A stretch of DNA of 64,000 bases from an uncultured Flavobacteriaceae bacterium (GTDB lineage Bacteria > Bacteroidota > Bacteroidia > Flavobacteriales > Flavobacteriaceae): positions 620,001-684,000 of the forward strand of contig CANMWN010000002.1 in assembly GCA_947501625.1 (NCBI GenBank), in the 5' to 3' direction. The notes beneath the pieces are model-generated. The model saw only the letters and a list, made by a program, of their open reading frames with translations. It was not told the DNA's origin and did no database searches. Of this stretch, positions 33,959 to 41,291 are shown one piece after another. The position numbers and the translations under genes are program-made. Within the stretch, counting starts at the first letter, position 1. Each line of letters opens with the position of its first letter.

Positions 33959-36256
33959 TTACTGAATCGTCTTTCGCTTCTTTAATTCACCTTTAGTAAA
34001 ACTATAATTAAAAGTAAGATGTACCATTCTTGACACTCTTTTTGAAGAATAGGTACGCCTAAAATCTTCTCCATATTCAACTCCTGTATAGATAAAATCA
34101 TCAAAAATATCTGTAAATCGTAGGCTCAAATTTCCTTTATCTTTCAGCACTTTGTAATTAAAACCAACATCCACTCGTTGTGTTGCATCTCGCTTCTCAT
34201 AAAAATCGGTACTCTCGCCTCTATATCGCCAAGTAATATTTGTTTTCAATTTTTTGGTAATCATAATATCGTTCTTAAAAGTAAACTGATAACTGCTAGA
34301 ATAATCATTTGGAAACGTATGTGCAAAATCAGTTAAATTCTCACGATTCCAATTCAAATTAAAATTACTTCGCCACCACTTCATTGGCTTATAGCCTAAA
34401 GAAAATTCTAAACCGTACGAATTACTACTTCCTCCATTGATAAATGATGATATTTGAACTCCATTGGCATCAACCATTAAATTTCGAACAATCATATCGT
34501 TTACTTTTTTGTAAGAAAGTGTTGTAGAAATATTTGTTTTCCCTTTTTTAAATTGGTAGGTCAAATCAATATTATTAGAAAATTCAGATTCTAAATTTGG
34601 ATTTCCTCTCCTGAAATTAAACTCATCACTTTGAGAAGAAATAGGATTAATCTGATACAATCTTGGCCTAAAAGTTCTTCGATTATATCCTATCGCAAAA
34701 GTGCTAATGTCATTTGGTATATATTTCAAATGCACAGACGGAAAGAAGTCTGTAAATGTATTATCGACATTCGTATTATGGGTTACAAACTCTACTTTTC
34801 TGTTAAATCGTTCACCTCTTAAACCTAATTGCACTCCAAACTTCTCCCGATCATATTTTACTTGTGCATACAAGGCATGTGTTGATTGTTCAGTGGTATA
34901 TAATTCTTCTGAAACTACTGTATTACTTGCATCAAACAACTCTCTTTCATTATCCAATGCTTGTTTGAACCACAAATATCCAGATTCCAGTTTAATCAAC
35001 TCACTCAACTGAAAAGAGTTGTCCAAAGCGATATTGGTTGACAAAACTTCATTATCAACGATGTTATCCAAAATTGAAATATTGGGTGTAAAAAGTCCTT
35101 TTAATTCATTATTATTTTTTGCAAAGTCAATATCTAACTCCAAAAAATCTTCTTCGCTTTTAAATGTATGTCTATAGTTTCCATTCAATTGAAGTGTTTG
35201 ATGTACATGATTAGAAAAGTTCTTTTGAAAAACTGATGAAACTCCAGTTTCAAAAATATATTTATCGGTATCTGTGCTATGTTGATTGTTGCTGTAAAGC
35301 ACACTCCAAGAAAACTCATTACTCTTATTCACAAACCAATCTATTCCTGCATTTAAGCGAAACACTTCACCTTTATATTCATTCGTACTTTCTTCTGCAT
35401 ATGGTAAACTTCCAAAGCGCTCTCTAGTTCTTTCTCCGTCAGTATTATTTTTTCTATAAAATGCACCGACAGTATAATTCACTTTGTTGGTACCATAACT
35501 CAACGAGCTATTTCCTGAAAGTTCGTCTTGAGAATTGTAAGAAATTGAATTGCTATTTGTGATTCCCTTTCTCACTTTCTTCTTTGTAAGTATATTGATG
35601 ATTCCTGTCAATCCATCTGCTTGATATTTTGCCGATGGAGATGTTATCACTTCAATCGTTTTAATTTCACTTGCCGACATTTGAGCCAACAATTCTGAAT
35701 TACTTAAAGGTGAAGGTTTGCCATTCACCAACACTTGAACATTAGAATTTCCACGCAATGCAATACTACCATTTTCGTCAGCATCTACCTCCGAAAGTTG
35801 ACTTAAAACCGTTGCAGCACTTCCGCCATTTGAGAGAATATCATTACCAACTTCAATCACTTTTTTATCAATCAACTGCTTTACCGTTGTAGTTTCTGCA
35901 ACAATGGTAACTTCATCAATCGTGAATTGTTCTGGTTGTAATTGAATATTTTGAGTTACATTTCCCTTTAAATCTATTGCTAAACTTTGAGTTTTATAAC
36001 CCATAAAAGACAACTCTAAATTATAAGTTCCTTCTTTATAATCCAATTGATAGATCCCATTTTCATTGGTAGTTGTACCAATTAAAAATTCATTTTCTAA
36101 ATTTTTTAAAATGACGGTTACATAAGGTATCAACTCATTGGTTTCATTATCAGAAATTGTTCCTTCGAGTGTTCCAGTTTGCGAATAACTTTGTAGAAAA
36201 GTAAAAAGTATTGAAATTAATAATAAGAGGTTTTTACTGTAAGAAATGATGGTCAT
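33959..36256 (-). CDS. TonB-dependent outer membrane receptor (CarboxypepD_reg N-terminus)
   Basis: 765 residues. Signal peptide to about 26 (LQSYSQ), a CarboxypepD_reg-like beta-sandwich (about 28-112: GTLEGTISDNETNELIPYV, FLIGTTTNENGIYQLD), a plug domain (about 113-225, with GSAATVLSQLSEVDADENGSIALRGNSNVQVLVNGKP in outline) and a long barrel ending in NYSFTKGELKKRKTIQ, a basic tail past the last strand. This is the outer-membrane-beta-barrel subgroup lacking a matching SusD. No SusD, protease or siderophore gene is adjacent, so the ligand is unknown. Confidence 0.92.
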   Translation of the reverse strand: MTIISYSKNLLLLISILFTFLQSYSQTGTLEGTISDNETNELIPYVTVILKNLENEFLIGTTTNENGIYQLDYKEGTYNLELSFMGYKTQSLAIDLKGNVTQNIQLQPEQFTIDEVTIVAETTTVKQLIDKKVIEVGNDILSNGGSAATVLSQLSEVDADENGSIALRGNSNVQVLVNGKPSPLSNSELLAQMSASEIKTIEVITSPSAKYQADGLTGIINILTKKKVRKGITNSNSISYNSQDELSGNSSLSYGTNKVNYTVGAFYRKNNTDGERTRERFGSLPYAEESTNEYKGEVFRLNAGIDWFVNKSNEFSWSVLYSNNQHSTDTDKYIFETGVSSVFQKNFSNHVHQTLQLNGNYRHTFKSEEDFLELDIDFAKNNNELKGLFTPNISILDNIVDNEVLSTNIALDNSFQLSELIKLESGYLWFKQALDNERELFDASNTVVSEELYTTEQSTHALYAQVKYDREKFGVQLGLRGERFNRKVEFVTHNTNVDNTFTDFFPSVHLKYIPNDISTFAIGYNRRTFRPRLYQINPISSQSDEFNFRRGNPNLESEFSNNIDLTYQFKKGKTNISTTLSYKKVNDMIVRNLMVDANGVQISSFINGGSSNSYGLEFSLGYKPMKWWRSNFNLNWNRENLTDFAHTFPNDYSSSYQFTFKNDIMITKKLKTNITWRYRGESTDFYEKRDATQRVDVGFNYKVLKDKGNLSLRFTDIFDDFIYTGVEYGEDFRRTYSSKRVSRMVHLTFNYSFTKGELKKRKTIQ

Positions 36257-36376
36257 CTATTATAATTTATGAATAGATGCAAACATCTAAATAAAATCTC
36301 TAGAGCCTCAGATTATCTAGGTTGAATTGAGAACTAGTACGGGTTTTAAATCTGTTTTAGTATTGATTTAAAATAG

Positions 36377-36384
36377 TATCTTTG
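36377..36384 (+). promoter_or_regulatory. -7 promoter box before the 36407 hydrolase
   Basis: TATCTTTG matches TAnnTTTG, 22 bases before the ATG. TTTTAG at about 36355 is a poor -33 candidate. Confidence 0.5.
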
Positions 36385-36406
36385 ATTTTGTAATACTATA
36401 TAACCA

Positions 36407-37342
36407 ATGAAATCAGTCATTAAAAAAACCATATTTACCCTTTTTGCAATCATACTTATTGTATTGGTATTATTTGGTTATCAAGACAAAGAAGTAAGTG
36501 AATTGACAGAAAAATATGCACCATCACCTTCTGCCTTTGTAGAAATTGATGGTATGAACGTTCATTATCGTGATGAAGGAAATCAGAAAGACTCTTTACC
36601 TATTGTTTTAATTCATGGTACTGGAGCGAGTCTTCATACATTTAATGATTGGACGGAAAACTTAAAAAGTAACAGACGTGTAATACGTATGGATTTACCT
36701 GCATTTGGATTAACAGGTCCTTTTCCTGATCGCAAATATTCAATTCTTAAATACGTAACCTTTGTAGAGCAATTTTTAGAATCACAAAACGTAGATAAAT
36801 GTGTGTTAGGAGGTAATTCATTAGGAGGAAATATTGCTTGGAATTATACACTTAAAAATCCATCAACAGTAGAGAAATTAATCTTAATTGATGCTGCAGG
36901 TTATCCATTTAAATCAGAAAGTAAACCAATTGCTTTTAAACTTGCACAAACACCAATCATCAATAATCTATTGACAATTATTACGCCGCGCTTTATGGCA
37001 AGAGCAAGTGTAGAAAATGTATATGCTGACAAAACAAAAGTGACTGATGCACTTGCAGATCGTTATTTTGACTTGACATTACGCGCAGGAAATAGACGTG
37101 CTTTGGTTGATAGAATGACGATGGTTGAAGATACGTTAGCGTATAAAAACATACATAAAATTCAACAACCTACGCTTGTACTTTGGGGAGATCAAGACAA
37201 ATTAATTCCATTGAATAATGCAAATCGTTTTCACAAAGACTTACCTAATAGTACATTAGTAATTCTAAAAAATTCTGGACATGTGCCTATGGAAGAAAAC
37301 CCAGAAGAGAGTTTGAAAGTGGTTTTGGATTTTTTAAAGTAA
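36407..37342 (+). CDS. Membrane-anchored alpha/beta hydrolase
   Basis: 311 residues: N-terminal membrane anchor (about 7-24, FTLFAIILIVLVLFGY), then an alpha/beta hydrolase domain. IVLIHGTGASLHTFNDW is the oxyanion loop, VLGGNSLGGNIAWNY the nucleophile elbow (Ser near 144), LWGDQDKLIP carries the acid, and NSGHVPMEENPEE the His near 296. This matches the MhpC/haloalkane dehalogenase-like group; the Ser nucleophile rules out a dehalogenase. The domain is probably periplasmic. Convergent with the YwqK-like gene ten bases away. Confidence 0.9.
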   Translation: MKSVIKKTIFTLFAIILIVLVLFGYQDKEVSELTEKYAPSPSAFVEIDGMNVHYRDEGNQKDSLPIVLIHGTGASLHTFNDWTENLKSNRRVIRMDLPAFGLTGPFPDRKYSILKYVTFVEQFLESQNVDKCVLGGNSLGGNIAWNYTLKNPSTVEKLILIDAAGYPFKSESKPIAFKLAQTPIINNLLTIITPRFMARASVENVYADKTKVTDALADRYFDLTLRAGNRRALVDRMTMVEDTLAYKNIHKIQQPTLVLWGDQDKLIPLNNANRFHKDLPNSTLVILKNSGHVPMEENPEESLKVVLDFLK

Positions 37343-37352
37343 TAACTATTTA

Positions 37353-38045
37353 TCACTCTTTATCCTTCCAAACCTTCACTTCTTTAGTTTCCGAGAGTTG
37401 ACCATCAACATACACTTCCCAAAAACCTACTTTAAGGTCATTTTCATAACGTCCTTTTTGTTTTACATTTCCATTTTTCTCATAAAAAACTGCTTCACCA
37501 TGTAACTCACCAGTTACATAGTTTACATCTTCAATCAGCACACCTTTTGGGCTAAATTTTTTTGAATTTCCATCCAATTTTCCATTTTTATAATGTGCTT
37601 TTTTGGTCAATTTCCCATCAGGATAAAAAACTTTAAATTCTCCATTCAATTCTCCATCTACATAGTTTTCTTCCATCAATATATTCTTACCGTCTTTGTG
37701 AAAGTATATCCATTTTCCAATACGCTCTTTACCTTTCATCTTTCCTTCACTTTCAGGCTTTCCTTTGAGCGTAAAATATTGTACCATTGCTTCATCTGAA
37801 TTCTCATCAAATGTTTTTATTACTATCGGAAAATCAGAGTGAGCTGCAGAATAGTACTTGAATACTCCAACTTCTTTTCCGTTTTCAAACTGTCCTTGAT
37901 AACGTATTCTATTGTTTTGATAATATTTTTTCCAAACACCAATGCGCTCTCCTTTAGCATTTACTTGATTTATTTCTTCTTCTTGGGCATTTAGATTACC
38001 AATAAGGAAAAAGAAACTTAAAATACTTAAAACAATTCTATTCAT
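37353..38045 (-). CDS. Exported MORN/YwqK-like repeat protein
   Basis: 230 residues with a signal peptide to about residue 20 (IGNLNAQ). The rest is a series of repeats of about 22 residues of the MORN/YwqK type, with pattern Y-x-x-G-x-L-x-G-x-x-x-x-Y-x-x-x-G: for example VDGELNGEFKVFYPDGKLT, KNGKLDGNSKKFSPKGVL, VTGELHGEAVFYEKNGNV and ENDLKVGFWEVYVDGQL. Databases may call this family an antitoxin; no toxin partner is near and the protein is exported, so that role is not supported. Probable surface or periplasmic scaffold. The haem-binding domain gene lies 40 bases upstream on the same strand. Confidence 0.82.
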   Translation of the reverse strand: MNRIVLSILSFFFLIGNLNAQEEEINQVNAKGERIGVWKKYYQNNRIRYQGQFENGKEVGVFKYYSAAHSDFPIVIKTFDENSDEAMVQYFTLKGKPESEGKMKGKERIGKWIYFHKDGKNILMEENYVDGELNGEFKVFYPDGKLTKKAHYKNGKLDGNSKKFSPKGVLIEDVNYVTGELHGEAVFYEKNGNVKQKGRYENDLKVGFWEVYVDGQLSETKEVKVWKDKE

Positions 38046-38085
38046 TTATAAATTCATTTTTATACTTCTAAAACAACAATCATTC

Positions 38086-38523
38086 CTATTTTATTGTCTC
38101 AATCCATTTTTTTAAATTCTCTATTTGCTCTTCAGACAATTCTGCATCTCCATGCATAATCAAATAACTATCCAGCGGCATTTTTCTCTTTTCAACTTCT
38201 TCAACAATTTCTTTTAATTTATGCCTTTTCTTTTTTTCACTAAAGGTTTCCCATTCCGATAAGTTCAACTCTCCTTTTCCATGGTCTACATGTCCATTAA
38301 TCCACCAGGAAACTGGAGCAATTTTATCATACCAAGGGTAAACAGTATTATTAGAATGACAATCATAGCAAGATGTTTTTAATAGGTTTGAAATGTTTAC
38401 TGGCGCATTAGTAGCAACTATAAAATCGTTTGCTGTCACTTCATCAGTAGTATTCCAATCTACAGGTACAAACTGAATTGCTATAAAAACAATGGCTAAA
38501 AAAATAACTATTTTACGTATCAT
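38086..38523 (-). CDS. Haem-binding domain protein with CxxCH motif
   Basis: 145 residues: an N-terminal membrane anchor or signal (about 4-20), then a small domain with TSCYDCHSNNTVYPWYDKIAP (CYDCH near 52-56, a c-type haem site), PVSWWINGHVDHGKGELNLSEW, a KKKRHKLKEI helix and LIMHGDAELSEEQ, in which His or Met may be the distal ligand. The pattern is that of the Bacteroidota haem-binding domain family (PF14376-like). It would face the periplasm, where cytochrome c maturation attaches haem. Redox partner unknown. Confidence 0.87.
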   Translation of the reverse strand: MIRKIVIFLAIVFIAIQFVPVDWNTTDEVTANDFIVATNAPVNISNLLKTSCYDCHSNNTVYPWYDKIAPVSWWINGHVDHGKGELNLSEWETFSEKKKRHKLKEIVEEVEKRKMPLDSYLIMHGDAELSEEQIENLKKWIETIK

Positions 38524-38575
38524 ATGATTAAAATTTTAAAAACATAAAAATACATAATTTTACTATTTTTGAACT

Positions 38576-39139
38576 ATGACCAAACAAGAGTTAGCCAATT
38601 TAATAAATACTAGAGTTACTTCATATAGAGAGTATAGGCTTAAATACGCTCAAATTGTTCTTCAAGATCAAAAATTATTCAAACATCTCATCGAAATTGC
38701 TTTTGATGAAAGTAATGATGCTGCTATCAAAGTTTCTTGGGTTTTAGATTTTGTAATGCGAGAACGACTGGAATGGATCTATCCTCATTTAGACTATTTT
38801 ACAACTAATATTTCCAAATCCAAACATGATAGTATTGTTCGACCAATGGCAAAAATTTGTGAAAATTTAGCGCTTACCTACAATTCAAAAAAACCATCAG
38901 AAATAAGAAAGCATCTTACCAAAAAACACATTGAGAAAATTATTGAAACAGGTTTTGACTGGATGATTACTGATCAAAAAGTTGCTGTAAAAGCCTATAC
39001 TATGGAAACTCTATATCAGTTTGGAAAAGAATTTGATTGGGTGCATGATGAGTTAAAATTGATTATTCAGCAATCAATTATGGATGGTAGTGCTGGATAT
39101 AAATCGCGCGGAAAAAAAATCTTACAACGACTCAAATAA
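38576..39139 (+). CDS. Helical-repeat (HEAT/ARM-like) hypothetical protein
   Basis: 187 residues, all-helical, without signal or membrane segment. It has alternating helices such as FKHLIEIAFDESNDAAIKVSWVLDFV (in outline) and VAVKAYTMETLYQFGKEF, resembling HEAT-like repeats. No catalytic motif is visible. It precedes purB by 75 bases on the same strand, but purB has its own promoter. A box TATTTTTG ends only four bases before this ATG, which would give a nearly leaderless message if used. Function unknown; any name borrowed from purB would be a position effect. Confidence 0.75.
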   Translation: MTKQELANLINTRVTSYREYRLKYAQIVLQDQKLFKHLIEIAFDESNDAAIKVSWVLDFVMRERLEWIYPHLDYFTTNISKSKHDSIVRPMAKICENLALTYNSKKPSEIRKHLTKKHIEKIIETGFDWMITDQKVAVKAYTMETLYQFGKEFDWVHDELKLIIQQSIMDGSAGYKSRGKKILQRLK

Positions 39140-39161
39140 TTTAACAGATATTTAATTTTTA

Positions 39162-39195
39162 TTTGAGTTTAATTCATCACTAAATCTTATTTTTG
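39162..39195 (+). promoter_or_regulatory. Bacteroidota-type promoter before purB
   Basis: TTTG at 39162-39165 and TATTTTTG at 39188-39195, 22 bases apart. The -7 box lies 19 bases before the chosen purB ATG at 39215. The upstream TTG at 39200 would leave only four bases, which supports the ATG. Confidence 0.7.
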
Positions 39196-39214
39196 TTTTT
39201 TGAAAGAAAAAACT

Positions 39215-40558
39215 ATGACTTTAAATTCACTCAATGCTATATCGCCTATAGATGGACGCTACAGAAATAAGGTTGAAAATTTTGCTCCTTACTTTTCTGA
39301 AAAAGCATTGATTTACTATCGCGTAAAAGTAGAAATTGAATATTTTATCGCACTTTGTGAAATTCCGCTACCACAGTTAGAGAGTTTTGACAAAAATTTA
39401 TTTGAAAACTTGCGTAGTATCTATCGTAATTTTTCGGATGAAGATGCTCAAAAAATTAAAGATATTGAGAAGGTTACGAATCATGATGTAAAAGCTGTTG
39501 AGTATTTTATTAAAGAAGAATTTGATAAACTGAACTTACAGGGATTTAAAGAGTTTATCCACTTCGGATTAACATCTCAAGATATTAATAACACTGCAGT
39601 TCCGCTTTCTTTAAAAGAAGCGTTGAATGATGTGTATTACCCTCTTTTAGACGAATTAATTGAAAAATTAACTTCACTTTCTGATGAATGGAAAGATGTT
39701 TCAATGTTAGCAAGAACTCACGGACAACCTGCTTCTCCAACAAGACTTGGAAAAGAAATCTACGTGTTTGTTGAAAGAATTAATCAGCAACTAAAAGGAT
39801 TGAAAGAAATTCCGCATGCTGCAAAATTTGGTGGAGCAACTGGAAATTTTAATGCACATAATGTGGCTTATCCAAGTAATGATTGGAAAGCATTTGGAAC
39901 TAGGTTCGTTGAAAATAGTTTAGGATTACACCATTCTTTTCCTACAACTCAGATTGAACATTACGATTTTCTTGCAGCAATTTTTGATGGTTTGAAACGT
40001 ATCAACACCATCTTAATTGATTTAGACAGAGATATTTGGACCTATGTTTCAACAGATTATTTTAAGCAAAAAATAAAAAAAGGTGAAATTGGTTCATCGG
40101 CTATGCCTCACAAAGTGAATCCAATTGATTTTGAAAATTCGGAAGGAAACTTGGGAATTGCTAATGCACTTTTTGAGCATTTGGCTGCGAAATTACCAAT
40201 CTCTAGATTACAAAGAGACCTAACCGATTCAACAGTATTAAGAAATGTTGGTGTTCCAATGGCACATACAACAATTGCTTTCACTTCAACTTTAAAAGGA
40301 TTGAATAAATTGCTCATTAATAAAGAAAAATTTGAAGAGGATTTGGAAAATAATTGGGCTGTAGTTGCGGAAGCAATTCAAACAATTTTAAGGCGTGAAG
40401 CTTATCCGAATCCATATGAAGCCTTAAAAGGATTGACAAGAACCAATGAAAAAATTACGCAATCTTCGATTGCCAATTTTATTGAAACGTTGGAAGTAAA
40501 TGACACTATTAAAAACGAACTAAAACAAATAACACCAAGTAATTACACAGGAATATAA
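39215..40558 (+). CDS. purB: Adenylosuccinate lyase
   Basis: Fumarase-superfamily enzyme acting twice in purine synthesis (SAICAR to AICAR, and adenylosuccinate to AMP). 447 residues from ATG 39215; the frame is open to a TTG at 39200, but promoter spacing and the SLNAISPIDGRYR start fit the ATG. Motifs are THGQPASPTRLGKE (general acid/base His region) and the signature GSSAMPHKVNPIDFENSEGN. It resembles the longer E. coli-type enzyme. Its stop overlaps the lipoprotein start by one base. Confidence 0.96.
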   Translation: MTLNSLNAISPIDGRYRNKVENFAPYFSEKALIYYRVKVEIEYFIALCEIPLPQLESFDKNLFENLRSIYRNFSDEDAQKIKDIEKVTNHDVKAVEYFIKEEFDKLNLQGFKEFIHFGLTSQDINNTAVPLSLKEALNDVYYPLLDELIEKLTSLSDEWKDVSMLARTHGQPASPTRLGKEIYVFVERINQQLKGLKEIPHAAKFGGATGNFNAHNVAYPSNDWKAFGTRFVENSLGLHHSFPTTQIEHYDFLAAIFDGLKRINTILIDLDRDIWTYVSTDYFKQKIKKGEIGSSAMPHKVNPIDFENSEGNLGIANALFEHLAAKLPISRLQRDLTDSTVLRNVGVPMAHTTIAFTSTLKGLNKLLINKEKFEEDLENNWAVVAEAIQTILRREAYPNPYEALKGLTRTNEKITQSSIANFIETLEVNDTIKNELKQITPSNYTGI

Positions 40559-40935
40559 TGAAAAGATTCATTAGTATATTATTTATTCTTCTATTAGTTG
40601 TTGCGGCTTGTAAAAAGCCTCAAAAACTTGATGTAGAAAGTTTTAAATATGGTACATTTGAAATTCCAGCAACTGATGAATATAGCAGAACTGTTATAAT
40701 TAGAAAAGATTCTTTACAAATTGAAATCTATGAAGGGAAAGTTGACACATTATTAATTGAATGGAAAGACAACTTTAATTATACGTTGAATATGCTCAAT
40801 ATGATGAATGGTATGGAAGAAGATCCTATTCATGTACAAATTACACGAGTAAAAGCAGATTCATATGATTTCAATGCTGTTATTGGACACTCAAATTTTA
40901 AACAAGACGGAACAGTGTATAAAATAAATGATTAA
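40558..40935 (+). CDS. Small lipoprotein, unknown
   Basis: 125 residues with a clear lipoprotein signal: KR, a hydrophobic core, and lipobox VAAC at about 15-18 followed by KKPQ. The mature part is a small beta-rich domain (FKYGTFEIPATDEYSRTVIIRKDSLQIEIYEG in outline) ending GHSNFKQDGTVYKIN. I recognise no function. The start overlaps the purB stop (TAATG) and the end overlaps the His-rich protein gene by eight bases, which ties it to the TonB receptor cluster. Confidence 0.8.
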   Translation: MKRFISILFILLLVVAACKKPQKLDVESFKYGTFEIPATDEYSRTVIIRKDSLQIEIYEGKVDTLLIEWKDNFNYTLNMLNMMNGMEEDPIHVQITRVKADSYDFNAVIGHSNFKQDGTVYKIND

Positions 40936-41254
40936 AACTATTTTACATAAAATCATTTCATTAGTTGTCCTTGCAACTTTATTATTACCTATTGGTATTC
41001 AGTTTGCGCATTCGTTCGAAGAACATGAACATATTGTATGTAATTCGGTTGATAATCAACACATACATGAGCAAGAATTAGATTGTAGTTTCTGTCATGT
41101 GCAATTGAATACTTCTTCAATATTTGAAGAGCAAAATTTTAAATTAAAAGAAACAACTATCATTGATGAAAAACCTCTTTCATCAACTGATAATCATATA
41201 CAAGTATACTTATACTTTAATTCTTCTAGAGGCCCTCCATTTTTTATTGTTTAA
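40928..41254 (+). CDS. Exported His/Cys-containing small protein, putative metal-binding
   Basis: 108 residues with an N-terminal signal or anchor (about 8-27). The mature part concentrates metal-type ligands: HSFEEHEHIVC, QHIHEQELDCSFCHVQL (HxH, CxxCH) and later NHIQVYLYF, and ends in SSRGPPFFIV. The CxxCH could be a haem c site, but the surrounding His residues and the TonB receptor with an acidic/His loop 37 bases downstream suggest metal binding. Proteins of this type precede metal-related TonB receptors in flavobacteria, from general recollection. Function is inference. Confidence 0.75.
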   Translation: MIKTILHKIISLVVLATLLLPIGIQFAHSFEEHEHIVCNSVDNQHIHEQELDCSFCHVQLNTSSIFEEQNFKLKETTIIDEKPLSSTDNHIQVYLYFNSSRGPPFFIV

Positions 41255-41291
41255 ATAATCACAAGTCTTAAAACAATAAAAATTTACATAA

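Noticed and set aside
37353-38045. Antitoxin of a toxin-antitoxin pair (YwqK family name)
   Set aside because: The protein is exported, built of MORN-like repeats, and no toxin gene is adjacent.
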